DNA of 37,528 nt from Glycomyces dulcitolivorans (GTDB lineage: Bacteria; Actinomycetota; Actinomycetes; Mycobacteriales; Micromonosporaceae): positions 1 through 37,528 of the forward strand of contig NZ_QFRW01000317.1 in the NCBI RefSeq assembly GCF_003265355.1, read 5' to 3'. Positions 1-7,707 of the stretch are shown in pieces (the first letter of the stretch is position 1; each line of letters begins with the position of its first letter). The translations under genes were made by a program, and so were the position numbers. The notes under the pieces are model-generated. The model worked only from the letters and a program-made list of their open reading frames with translations. It was not told the DNA's origin and searched no databases.

Positions 1-483
1 CTCGACGTGGAGGGCCGCGACCGCTTCGCGGCGCACGGCCAGGCGCACCGCGGCGGCGTCGGCGAGGCCGTGCCGGTCGAGGTCGGCGAGCGCGGGGCCG
101 CGCCACAGGGCGAGGGCGCGTTCGGCGAGGTCCCGGACGGCACTCGGCGAGTCCTCTCTGGAGGCCGATTCGGCTTGGGCCGCAATCCGTTCGAATTCCT
201 CGACGTCGGTTTCGACGCGGGTGAGGCGGTAGCCGCCGGGGCCGTGGACGACGCGGTCGCCGAGGACGCGGCGCAGGCGCGAGAGCTGGGTGTGGAGGGC
301 GCCGGGGGCGTTCGCGGGCTCGGCGCCGGGCCAGAGCGCGTCGATGAGGGCGTCGGCGGTGACGTGCTTTCCGGGTTCGAGGGCGAGTCGGGCCAGCAGG
401 GCGCGCTGGCGGCCGGCCGGGACGGGGATCTCCTCGCCGTCCTCGCCGGTGATCCGCAGGGGTCCCAGCAGCTCGACTCGCAT
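1..483 (-). CDS. SARP/AfsR-family transcriptional regulator, N-terminal part (cut by window edge)
   Basis: Reading the minus strand from an ATG at 483 gives 161 codons open to the window edge, beginning MRVELLGPLRITGEDGEE. This is the start of a SARP regulator. Residues 1-90 form the OmpR-like winged helix, with LLARLALEPGK, a DALWPG motif, LHTQLSRLRRVLG and a GGYRL wing. The bacterial transcriptional activation domain starts near residue 95 (DVEEFERIAAQA and RALALWRGPALADL). Such proteins bind direct repeats and switch on pathway genes. Larger AfsR types add NB-ARC and TPR domains after this point, and the cut hides which type this is. No strong ribosome binding site is seen before the ATG. 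Its target cannot be named from the window. Confidence 0.85.
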   Translation of the reverse strand, partial: MRVELLGPLRITGEDGEEIPVPAGRQRALLARLALEPGKHVTADALIDALWPGAEPANAPGALHTQLSRLRRVLGDRVVHGPGGYRLTRVETDVEEFERIAAQAESASREDSPSAVRDLAERALALWRGPALADLDRHGLADAAAVRLAVRREAVAALHVE

Positions 484-774
484 GGGTCCCATCTTGCCGC
501 GTGGAGGTGCAAGGCGGGGAACCGGTCCGGGAGGGAGCCCTCCGGGACTCCTGAATGGAATCTGCTACTTGCATGGACAGGTTGTCACGGCATATCAGTG
601 CTTTTCTGTCAAGTTCCCGACTGATCGAACAAACCGCCTGACGGCGCACGTACTGTCGTTCACAAACTCCGACAAACATGAGGTGCGGTGTCCGCCATGG
701 CGATCCGAGTCGAATACCCACATGGTTCACACCCCCGCACGTCTGCCTCTCCCGTCCCGGAAGGAGCGCCCCCC
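484..774. other. Intergenic region between divergent SARP regulator and Imm1-like gene
   Basis: This stretch is slightly less GC-rich than the genes around it and should hold the divergent promoters. I see a GC-rich imperfect inverted repeat near 525-550 and the sequence TTGTCA near 584. No -35/-10 pair is convincing. The only clear signal is an AAGGAG ribosome binding site at 761-766 for the rightward gene. Confidence 0.4.
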
Positions 775-1263
775 ATGAGTGCTGGCCCAGCGGGCGCGCA
801 CGTCGCCGGTTACTGCGCCGAGTTCAGGCTCCAGACCAGGGACCACGGGACCCAGATCCTCCTGGCGTACGACCCGGACGGGGTGGCGGCGGCGGTGGCG
901 ACGATCGTGGCCGCGGACCTGGTGCAGGTGGCGACGGCGCTGGTGCGCGACCGGCCCGGCTACGAGCCCGGCGGGCGGCCCGACCACGGGCTGAAGATCA
1001 TCGCCGACCGCGAGACCGAGGTCGGGGCCCTGTCGTACTACGGGCCCGGCGGCGAGGACTACGGGCCGGGCGCGTGGGTGTCCTACTCCGACCAGGGCTG
1101 GGCGCCGCAGATCCGGCTCTACCGCGACATGGACACCGCGAGCGTGTTCCCGCCGAACGCGCACATCGCGCTCAGCTCGCTGGCGCGGGCGGTGGAGGAC
1201 TTCCGCGCGACCGGCGGCCTGCGTCCGGCGATGGTGGCGTGGCGGCCGAGCACGGTGTGGTGA
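775..1263 (+). CDS. Imm1-family-like protein
   Basis: A 162-residue soluble protein with no signal peptide or membrane segment. The ATG at 775 was chosen because AAGGAG lies 8 bases upstream; an in-frame GTG at 688 is possible but lacks so good a site. The C-terminal half carries a pattern I associate with Imm1 immunity proteins of polymorphic toxin systems. It has a GALSYYGPGGED strand, then WVSYSDQG, a FPPNAHIAL segment, a helix with a LARAVEDFRATG motif and a final RPAMVAWRP. Imm1 proteins usually neutralise nuclease-type toxins made next door, but no toxin gene is visible here. The related DddA-linked and secondary-metabolite-linked members also occur alone in actinomycetes. The family call rests on remembered motifs, not a profile search. 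Confidence 0.6.
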   Translation: MSAGPAGAHVAGYCAEFRLQTRDHGTQILLAYDPDGVAAAVATIVAADLVQVATALVRDRPGYEPGGRPDHGLKIIADRETEVGALSYYGPGGEDYGPGAWVSYSDQGWAPQIRLYRDMDTASVFPPNAHIALSSLARAVEDFRATGGLRPAMVAWRPSTVW

Positions 1264-1322
1264 GAGCCCGGACTGCGGGAACGAATTCCGGCGTTAGCCG
1301 GTCGGCTAGGTAGGCTTCGGCC

Positions 1323-1871
1323 ATGAACACCAGTGACGCCGTGATCGTGCGATTCACGCAGGTCGGGGATGTCCCCGCGATCTGCTCGATCCTCAACCAC
1401 CACATCGCCGAGTCCGTCGCGAGCTTCCGCACCGAGCCCTACGGGGTCGAGGAGTGGTCGAAGCAGCTCGCGGCCCATTCGGACCGGTACCCGTACCTCG
1501 TCGCGGAAGTCGGCGGCGCGGTGGCGGGCTTCGCGTACGCGGGCCCGTGGAACCCCAAGCAGGCCTACGCGTGGACCACCGAGTCGACCGTGTACCTCTC
1601 CCCCGACCACCAGGGCCGCGGCATCGGCTCGCTCCTGTACGAGGAGCTGTTCAAGCGCTTGGAGCAGCAGGGCTTCCGCAGCGTCATGGCGCAGATCTCG
1701 CAGCCCAACCCCGGCAGCGAGGCGCTGCACGCGCGGTTCGGCTTCAAGCTGCTCGGCAGCATCCGCGACGCGGGCCACAAGCTCGGCTCCTGGCACGGCG
1801 TCGGCATCTGGCAGAAGGAGTTCGGCCTCCTCGCCGATCCGCCCGTCCCGCCGACCCCCGTCGAGCGCTAG
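1323..1871 (+). CDS. GNAT N-acetyltransferase, phosphinothricin acetyltransferase-like
   Basis: A 182-residue cytoplasmic acetyltransferase. The acetyl-CoA-binding motif A is QGRGIG at 97-102, followed by the LLYEELFKRLEQQGF helix. The order of IVRFTQVGDVPAICSILNHHIAE at the N-terminus, WTTESTVYLSPDHQ in the middle and HARFGFKLLGSIRDAGHK followed by WHGVGIWQKEF at the end matches the Pat/Bar and MddA group. That group acetylates phosphinothricin, methionine sulfone or sulfoximine, and similar amino-acid analogues. The ATG at 1323 gives the usual family length. It is the last rightward gene before the strong terminator at 2021-2058. The true substrate is unknown; a general detoxifying or amino-acid role is inferred. 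Confidence 0.85.
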   Translation: MNTSDAVIVRFTQVGDVPAICSILNHHIAESVASFRTEPYGVEEWSKQLAAHSDRYPYLVAEVGGAVAGFAYAGPWNPKQAYAWTTESTVYLSPDHQGRGIGSLLYEELFKRLEQQGFRSVMAQISQPNPGSEALHARFGFKLLGSIRDAGHKLGSWHGVGIWQKEFGLLADPPVPPTPVER

Positions 1872-1919
1872 TCCCGCGGGTTCCAATGAACCTCTGATGG
1901 TTCTCACCGGGATCGTGAA

Positions 1920-2058
1920 GGGCCCGTCCGTAGTGTTCGGGCCAAGGGGAAATCGAATCCTCCTGAGGGTGACAGCGCCGCAAGGCGCAGATCCTACTGA
2001 TGGGTGTGGGGTTGCGAATCGGGCCCGGAGCGAAAGCTCCGGGCCCGGTTCCGTTTTT
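1920..2058 (+). ncRNA. Candidate structured small RNA or structured 3' UTR
   Basis: The 197 bases between two convergent genes contain three hairpins in a row on the plus strand. GGCCCG (1921-1926) pairs with CGGGCC (1938-1943). GCGCC-GCAA-GGCGC (1975-1988) has a GNRA-type loop. An 11-bp terminator stem closed by GAAA is at 2021-2046, with a T run after it. Upstream, GAACC near 1889 can pair with GGTTC on either side. An independent promoter was not found, so this may be the 3' end of the acetyltransferase mRNA rather than a separate RNA. I could not match it to a known RNA family. Confidence 0.3.
2021..2058 (+). terminator. Strong intrinsic terminator
   Basis: GGGCCCGGAGC (2021-2031) and GCTCCGGGCCC (2036-2046) form a perfect 11-bp stem with a GAAA loop, followed by TTTTT at 2054-2058. 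The T run marks plus-strand use, after the acetyltransferase gene or the candidate small RNA. The same stem may also slow transcription coming from xylA. Confidence 0.85.
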
Positions 2059-2068
2059 CTGCGGCTTT

Positions 2069-3241
2069 TTAGCGGACGCCGTAGAGGTGCTCCAGGGCGA
2101 GCTGGTCGAGCGCCTCGAAGGCCATGCCCTTGGCGGCGAGGCCCTCGACGTCGATGTCGACGTCCTTGAGGTCGGCCCAGGTCTCGCCCTCGCCGAGGGT
2201 GGGGACGGCGAGCTGGTCGACGCGGGCGGCCTTGAGGGCCTCCTGGACCTCGGGGTCGGCGCGGAAGGCGGCGACCTTCTCCTTGAGGATCTTGTAGTTG
2301 CGCATGCAGGCGGCGGCGGAGACCCACACGCCGTTGTCGTCCTCGGTGCGCGGGGGCTTGAAGTCGAAGTGGATGGGGCCGTTGTACTGGCCCTTGGAGA
2401 TGCCCTCTTCGACGGCGTCGACGACCCAGAAGGCGCCGCCGACGTTCCCGGCGCCGAAGCGCAGGTCCTGGTCGTAGCGCGGACCGGTCTGGCCGTTGAG
2501 GTCGATGTGGTAGAGCTTGCCGTGCCACAGCGCCTGGCGGATGCCGGCGGCGTAGTCGAGGCCGGCCATCTCCTCGTGCCCGATCTCGGGGTTGATGCCG
2601 GTGAGCTCGGGGCGCTCCAGTTCGTTGATGAACGCGAGGGCGTGGCCGAGGGTCGGCAGGAGGATGTTGCCGCGGGGCTCGTTCGGCTTGGGCTCGATGG
2701 CGAACCGGATGTCGTAGCCCTGCTCGACGACGTAGTCGCCGAGGGTGTCGAAGGCTTCCTTCATGCGGGCCATGGCGGACTGGACGTCCTTGGAGCCGCC
2801 GGACTCGGCGCCTTCGCGCCCGCCCCACGCGACGTAGATCTCGGCGCCGAGCTCGGCGGCGAGGTCGATGTTGCGCATGACCTTCGAGATGGCGAAGCGG
2901 CGCACGTCGCGGTCGTTGTGGGTGAAGCCGCCGTCCTTGAAGATCGGGTGGCCGAACAGGTTCGTGGTCGCGGTGGTGACCTTGAGCCCGGTCTCGTCGA
3001 GGGCCTTGCGGAACGCGGCGATCTTCGAGTCGCGGTCGGCTTCGGAGTCGTCGAAGGCGAACACGTCGTTGTCGTGGAAGTTGACGCCGTAGGCGCCGAT
3101 CTCGGCGAGCTTGTGCACGGCGCGGTCGGCGGTCATGTCCTCGCGGGTGGCCGAGCCGAAGACGTCCTGAGCAGCCCAGCCGACCGTCCAGATGCCGAAG
3201 GAGAACTTGTCCTCGGGCACCGGTGCGTACTTGTCGGTCAT
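2069..3241 (-). CDS. xylA: Xylose isomerase
   Basis: A 390-residue cytoplasmic enzyme that converts D-xylose to D-xylulose using two divalent metal ions. Its length fits the short class I xylose isomerases of actinomycetes (about 388). The catalytic His56 and Asp59 lie in VNFHDND. Further family blocks are [28 protein letters not shown], the metal-site EPKPNEPRG and [13 protein letters not shown]. The ATG start follows AAAGGACAG. It is the third gene of the operon with the GH31 enzyme and xylB, 15 bases after the xylB stop. The XylR-like operator at 7011-7037 probably controls it. Confidence 0.97.
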   Translation of the reverse strand: MTDKYAPVPEDKFSFGIWTVGWAAQDVFGSATREDMTADRAVHKLAEIGAYGVNFHDNDVFAFDDSEADRDSKIAAFRKALDETGLKVTTATTNLFGHPIFKDGGFTHNDRDVRRFAISKVMRNIDLAAELGAEIYVAWGGREGAESGGSKDVQSAMARMKEAFDTLGDYVVEQGYDIRFAIEPKPNEPRGNILLPTLGHALAFINELERPELTGINPEIGHEEMAGLDYAAGIRQALWHGKLYHIDLNGQTGPRYDQDLRFGAGNVGGAFWVVDAVEEGISKGQYNGPIHFDFKPPRTEDDNGVWVSAAACMRNYKILKEKVAAFRADPEVQEALKAARVDQLAVPTLGEGETWADLKDVDIDVEGLAAKGMAFEALDQLALEHLYGVR

Positions 3242-3256
3242 CTTCTGTCCTTTGCT

Positions 3257-4648
3257 TTATCGGTGTGACGCCCAGGACGAGGTCTCGTCCCGGAGCGTCG
3301 CGTACTGCTCGGACACCAGGGCGGCAGTGCCGGTGAGCCGCTCGGTGTCCCCGTTCTTCCACTGTGGCGGTGCGTCGGTTCCGGCCAGGGCCCAGGCCGC
3401 CTGCTTGGCGGCGCCGAGGGCCACGTACTCGGCCGACGGGGGGACTTCCACGTCGACGCCGAACACGGTGGGGGCGATTCGGCGGACGGCTTCGGAGGCG
3501 GCGGCGCCGCCGATGAGGAGGACCCGCTTCGCTTCCAGCCCTTGGGCGGCCATGGCGGCGAGGCCGTCGGCCTGGGCCGAGAGCATGCCTTCGACGGCGG
3601 CGCGGGCGAGGTCGGCGCGGGTGGCGCCGGTGGTGAGGCCGGCGAGGACCCCGGTCGCGTTCGGGCGGGCGGGGGTGCGTTCGCCGTCGAGGTAGGGCAG
3701 GAGGGTGAGGCCCCCGGCTCCGGGCGCGGCGGCGAGTGCGAGCGCGTCGAACTCGGCGTGGTCCACACCGAGGAGCGTACGGAAGGTGTCGAGGACGCGG
3801 GCGGCGTTGAGCGTGCAGACCAGCGGCAGGTACCGGCCGGTGGCGTCGGCGAACCCCGCGACCAGCCCGGAGGGGTCGTTCGCGGGGACGTCGGAGACGC
3901 CGAAGACGGTGCCGGAGGTGCCGAGGGAGACGGCGACGTCGCCGGGGCCGAGGCCCAGGCCGAGGGCGGCGCCGGCGTTGTCGCCGGTGCCGGGTGCGAC
4001 CGCCGCGCCCCACGGGGTGCGGCCGACGACCTCGTTCGGGGCGGCCACGCGCGGGAGCGCGAGGTCGCGGCCGAAGGCCTGGACGAGGCGCTCGGGGACG
4101 TAGGCGCCGGTGTGCGGGGACCAGTAGCCGGTGCCGGAGGCGTCGGAACGGTCCGTGGTCGCCTCGGCGGCGGTCGCGCCGCGCAGCTTCATGGTGAGCC
4201 AGTCGTGCGGGAGCATCACCGAAACGGTTTTCGCCGCGTTCTCGGGCTCGTGCTCGGCGAGCCAGGCGAGCTTGGTCGCGGTGAACGACGCGGCGAGCAC
4301 GAGGCCGGTGTCGGCGGCCCAGGCTTCGGGGCCGCCGTGGTCGGCGGTGAGGCGCTCGGCCTGCGGGGCCGAGCGGGTGTCGTTCCACAACAGTGCCGGG
4401 CGGACGACCTGGTCGTCGGCGTCGAGGGCGACCATGCCGTGCTGCTGCCCGGCGACGGCGACGGCCTCGGCGCGCTCCAGGAGGCCCTTGCCGGCCTCCT
4501 GGAGGGCCTCCCACCACGCTTCGGGCGGGCACTCGGTGCCGTCCGGGTGGGAGGCGCGACCGGAGTCGACGATCTCGCCGGTCTCGGCTTGGACCAGCAA
4601 CACTTTCGTCGACTGCGTCGAAGAGTCGACTCCGGCCACGAGGGTCAT
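3257..4648 (-). CDS. xylB: Xylulokinase
   Basis: A 463-residue FGGY-family sugar kinase that phosphorylates D-xylulose to D-xylulose 5-phosphate. The N-terminal phosphate-binding motif [14 protein letters not shown], the substrate-site GQQHGMV and WNDTR, a [11 protein letters not shown] segment with the likely catalytic Asp, and the [10 protein letters not shown] adenosine motif are all present. The length is slightly short of the usual 480-500. The ATG sits directly behind the TAG stop of the upstream GH31 gene (TAGATG), so translation is probably coupled, and no strong separate ribosome binding site is seen. With xylA and the alpha-xylosidase it forms an intracellular xylose pathway. Confidence 0.95.
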   Translation of the reverse strand: MTLVAGVDSSTQSTKVLLVQAETGEIVDSGRASHPDGTECPPEAWWEALQEAGKGLLERAEAVAVAGQQHGMVALDADDQVVRPALLWNDTRSAPQAERLTADHGGPEAWAADTGLVLAASFTATKLAWLAEHEPENAAKTVSVMLPHDWLTMKLRGATAAEATTDRSDASGTGYWSPHTGAYVPERLVQAFGRDLALPRVAAPNEVVGRTPWGAAVAPGTGDNAGAALGLGLGPGDVAVSLGTSGTVFGVSDVPANDPSGLVAGFADATGRYLPLVCTLNAARVLDTFRTLLGVDHAEFDALALAAAPGAGGLTLLPYLDGERTPARPNATGVLAGLTTGATRADLARAAVEGMLSAQADGLAAMAAQGLEAKRVLLIGGAAASEAVRRIAPTVFGVDVEVPPSAEYVALGAAKQAAWALAGTDAPPQWKNGDTERLTGTAALVSEQYATLRDETSSWASHR

Positions 4649-6946
4649 CTACTTACGCTCCAGCTCCACATTCGCGGGCTTCCCCGCAACATCGATGACG
4701 CTCACATTAGCGATGTCGGCCGGGCCGGTCGAAACCAGGGTCACAGAAGTTTCAGAAACTTTTTCGATGGACACGGTGGTGTCGCCGTCGACGTCGCTGA
4801 TCGTGGTGCCCTCCTTGGGAGTGCCCCAGACTTCGAGGGTGATGCCCTCGAACGGCTCGTCGCCGATGGTCGCCCCGGGCGCCACGCGCGGGATGAGGGC
4901 GCCGTAGCGCACGAACACCGGGAACGTCTCCAGGTCGTGCTTGGTGTCGATGAAGCGGCCGCCCTCGTGGACCTCCTTGGTCCAGAAGTCGATCCACCGG
5001 CCCTTCGGCAGGTAGACGCGGCGCTCGCCCGACGGGTCGTTCACGGGCGCGACGAGGAGGTCGGTGCCGAGGCGGAACTCCTGGTCGGCCGTCCACGAGA
5101 CCGGGTCGGCCGGGTCGTCGACGTTGAGGGCGCGCAGGACCGGCTCGCCGGTGCGCGAGGCCTTGACGGCGGCGGTGTACAGGTACGGCGCCAGCGAGTA
5201 CCGCAGCTTCAGGGACTCCACGGCGAGGCGCTCGGCCTCCTCGGAGAACTCCCACAGCTCGCGGGTGGTGGTGCCGTGGTAGCGCAGCAGCGGCGAGAGC
5301 GCGCCGAACTGGGCCCAGCGGATGTACAGGTCGTCGGTGGGCGTGCCGTTGAAGCCGCCGGTGTCGTGCGACCAGAACGGGACGCCCGACAGGCCGTGCG
5401 AGAGGCCGCCGCGGATGGTGCCGCCCAGGCCGGCCCAGGTGGTCTGGACGTCGCCGGACCACTGGGCGGAGTGGCGCTGCCCGCCGAGGAACGAGGAGCG
5501 GGCCCACACCAGCTCGTGCCCGTTGACCTCGCGGGTCACGTCCACGACCGCGTCGTTGTAGAGCAGGGTGTACACGTTGTGCAGCTCGGTGCCGGTCATC
5601 CCGTTGTGCGCCACCGCGTCCGAGGGCACGCCCTCGGCGAAGTCGGTCTTGTACAGGGCCGCGCCGGCCTGGAGGGGGCCGCGCAGCAGGTCCTTCCACC
5701 ACTCGACCGCGTCGGGGTTGGTGAAGTCGACGATGCCGCTGGCCTGGTGCGAGCCGTGCCAGACGTCGGCCACGTAGGTCTCGCCCTTGGCGTTCTTGAG
5801 GAAGTAGCCGCGCTCGTCGCCCTCGGCGAAGACCGGCGACTTGTGGGAGATGTAGGAGTTCATCCACAGGCAGACCTTGAAGCCCTGCTCGGCCAGGTCG
5901 GCGAGCATCCGCTCGGGGTCGGGGAAGTTCTCGCGGTCCCACTGCATGTCCGACCAGTGCGGCTCGTGCTGCCAGAACGTGTCGAGGTGGAGCACGTCGC
6001 AGGGGATGCCCCGCTCGCGGATCTTCTTGGCCCGCTCCAGGACCCGCTCCTCGTTGTCGACGAAGAAGCCCGAGGAGATCCAGGTGCCGAAGGCCCACTT
6101 GGGCGGCAGCGACGGCCGCGAGGTGAGGCCGTCGAAGCGGTCGAGGACCTCGACGGGGGTGCCGCCGATGACGAAGTACTCCAGGGCGTCGTCGGGGACG
6201 ATGATCTCGACGGCCGCGTGCGTCTGCTGGGCCATGTCGAACTCGACGGGGGCGCCCGAGTTGACGAGGACGCCGTAGCCGCGGTCGGAGACGTAGATCG
6301 GGACGTTCTTGTAGGCGCGGATCGACTCAGAGCCGAAGGCGTCGAAGTTCCACATCAGGGGGCGCTGGCCGCGGGCGTTCAGCGGGGCGAAGCGCTCGCC
6401 GAAGCCGGCGTAGGCCTCGTCGGGGGCGGCGGTGAAGGACTCGTGGAAGGCGACCGGCTCGCCGTCGACGAGGGAGCGCCCGAACGGGAGGGTGCGCAGG
6501 CGCCCGGAGATGTCCTCCTCGCCGGGGTTCTGGGCGACCAGGGTCTTCCCGGCGGCGTCGGTGTAGCGCAGGGTCCAGGAGTCGAGGGTCGCGACCGCGC
6601 GCACGGGGCCGGCGTCCACCGTGACGGTCCCGTCCTCGACGGTGACCTTCGCGCCGTCGTAGCTGCCGGCGTGGACCAGTTCGATGATCTTCTCGGCGGC
6701 CGGGCGGGCGGCCGGGTCGGCGGCCAGGCGGGTGCGGACCACGCCCTCGGCGACGGCCGCGACCGAGACGTACAGCTCCTCGCCCGCGCCGGTGGCGGCC
6801 TTGAGGAGGACCGAGTCGGGGCCGGTCTCGACGACCTCGGCACGCGTCACGGCCGACAGGCCCTGCTCGCCGTTGGCGCGCTGGGGCAGCTCCGGGGGGT
6901 CGGCGACGAAGAACTCGCGGGCGACCAGCGGCGGGCGGTAAGGCAT
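4649..6946 (-). CDS. Glycoside hydrolase family 31 alpha-xylosidase (YicI-like)
   Basis: A 765-residue cytoplasmic enzyme close in size and motif order to E. coli YicI (772). It removes alpha-linked xylose from oligosaccharides. The catalytic nucleophile is Asp435 in YKTDFAEG, and the likely acid/base is Asp499 in QWSGDV. GFGER near 181, HLDTFW near 320, FPDPERML near 341 and GLSGVPFWSHDTGGF further on are standard family blocks. There is no signal peptide, so the substrate must be imported. A transporter is not in the window. The ATG start follows GGAGC. It is the first gene of the operon, and xylA and xylB downstream support xylose release over glucose release. Confidence 0.9.
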   Translation of the reverse strand: MPYRPPLVAREFFVADPPELPQRANGEQGLSAVTRAEVVETGPDSVLLKAATGAGEELYVSVAAVAEGVVRTRLAADPAARPAAEKIIELVHAGSYDGAKVTVEDGTVTVDAGPVRAVATLDSWTLRYTDAAGKTLVAQNPGEEDISGRLRTLPFGRSLVDGEPVAFHESFTAAPDEAYAGFGERFAPLNARGQRPLMWNFDAFGSESIRAYKNVPIYVSDRGYGVLVNSGAPVEFDMAQQTHAAVEIIVPDDALEYFVIGGTPVEVLDRFDGLTSRPSLPPKWAFGTWISSGFFVDNEERVLERAKKIRERGIPCDVLHLDTFWQHEPHWSDMQWDRENFPDPERMLADLAEQGFKVCLWMNSYISHKSPVFAEGDERGYFLKNAKGETYVADVWHGSHQASGIVDFTNPDAVEWWKDLLRGPLQAGAALYKTDFAEGVPSDAVAHNGMTGTELHNVYTLLYNDAVVDVTREVNGHELVWARSSFLGGQRHSAQWSGDVQTTWAGLGGTIRGGLSHGLSGVPFWSHDTGGFNGTPTDDLYIRWAQFGALSPLLRYHGTTTRELWEFSEEAERLAVESLKLRYSLAPYLYTAAVKASRTGEPVLRALNVDDPADPVSWTADQEFRLGTDLLVAPVNDPSGERRVYLPKGRWIDFWTKEVHEGGRFIDTKHDLETFPVFVRYGALIPRVAPGATIGDEPFEGITLEVWGTPKEGTTISDVDGDTTVSIEKVSETSVTLVSTGPADIANVSVIDVAGKPANVELERK

Positions 6947-7010
6947 TCGTTGCTCCTGCTCGTTCAGGGTGCGGACGGCGTGGGCCGGGCCGCGAACGGC
7001 ACGGTACGCA

Positions 7011-7037
7011 TTAGTTTATCGACTAGCCCAACAAATT
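7011..7037 (-). promoter_or_regulatory. Candidate XylR (ROK-type) operator of the xylose operon
   Basis: An A/T-rich island in GC-rich DNA holds an imperfect inverted repeat. The left half is TTAGTTTAT and the right half CAACAAATT, with TTAGTT and AACAAA as the matching cores 13 bases apart. This resembles Bacillus-type XylR sites, whose halves are TTAGTTTGTT and AACAAACTAA. It lies 65-91 bases before the alpha-xylosidase start, where the operon promoter should be. No xylR gene is in the window. Confidence 0.5.
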
Positions 7038-7082
7038 GCGACCCGGGGAGGCGGCCCTTCCGGCCCGCCGCGGACCGCGCGA

Positions 7083-7107
7083 GTTTCGCACCCGGCGAGC
7101 CGGGTAC
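7083..7107 (+). promoter_or_regulatory. Candidate SigB/SigF-type stress promoter of dps
   Basis: GTTT at 7083-7086, a 15-base spacer and GGGTAC at 7102-7107 match the GTTT-N14-16-GGGTAY pattern used by stress sigma factors of actinomycetes. Transcription would start near 7114, about 50 bases before the dps ATG. Streptomyces dpsA is a known target of such a sigma factor, which supports the reading. Confidence 0.55.
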
Positions 7108-7165
7108 GGCTACGATCGCCAATGAACCTGCCGGAACCGACTGCTGCTCTGCGAGGTGCACCGAT

Positions 7166-7636
7166 ATGTCGACCGTCCGCTCCAGCCTCTCCGACGAGAA
7201 CCGCGACACCACCGCCAAGGCGCTCCAGGGCGCCCTCGTCGACCTCATCGACCTGTCACTGGTGGGCAAGCAGGCGCACTGGAACGTCTACGGCAAGAAC
7301 TTCCGGTCCCTCCACCTCCAGCTCGACGAGATCGTCGTGTCGGCGCGCAACGCCGCCGACCTCGTGGCCGAGCGCGCGATAGCGATCGGCGTCAGCGCCG
7401 ACGGGCGCGCCGGCACCGTCGCCGAGGACTCGTCGGTCCCCAAGATCCACGACGGCACCATCTCCGACACCGAGGTCGTCTCGCTCATGATCGACGCGTA
7501 CGCCGCGGTCATCGCGAACATGCGCGAGCGCATCGAGACCACCGAGTCGGCCGACCCCGTCTCCCAGGACCTCCTCATCGGCATCACCGCCGAACTGGAG
7601 AAGCAGAGCTGGATGTTCCAGGCCGAACTCGGCTGA
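7166..7636 (+). CDS. dps: Dps-family ferritin-like DNA-protection protein
   Basis: A 156-residue protein of the dodecameric Dps family, which oxidises and stores iron and shields DNA under oxidative or starvation stress. The inter-subunit ferroxidase ligands are complete. His38, His50, Asp54, Asp65 and Glu69 have exactly the spacing of E. coli Dps H51, H63, D67, D78 and E82. The ATG at 7166 follows GAGGTG at a short distance. There is no long lysine-rich tail, so direct DNA binding cannot be assumed. The gene stands alone between two xylose/xylan units. Its control is probably through the stress promoter at 7083-7107. Confidence 0.93.
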   Translation: MSTVRSSLSDENRDTTAKALQGALVDLIDLSLVGKQAHWNVYGKNFRSLHLQLDEIVVSARNAADLVAERAIAIGVSADGRAGTVAEDSSVPKIHDGTISDTEVVSLMIDAYAAVIANMRERIETTESADPVSQDLLIGITAELEKQSWMFQAELG

Positions 7637-7649
7637 CACCGACGCAGCC

Positions 7650-7680
7650 GGGGCCCGAGTGCGGATCGCGCTCGGGCCCC
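7650..7680. terminator. Terminator shared by dps and the convergent xylanase gene
   Basis: GGGGCCCGAG (7650-7659) pairs with CTCGGGCCCC (7671-7680) across an 11-base loop, between the two convergent stop codons. CCTTTCT follows on the plus strand. Confidence 0.75.
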
Positions 7681-7707
7681 GGCCTTTCTCTGCGAAGGGA
7701 ATGAGGT

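Noticed and set aside
3542-7636. A 1364-codon frame on the plus strand covering the xylose operon and dps
   Set aside because: It is the antisense shadow of xylB and the GH31 gene in very GC-rich DNA. Its composition is repetitive Gly/Val/Arg/Asp and only its end, in frame with dps, is a real protein.
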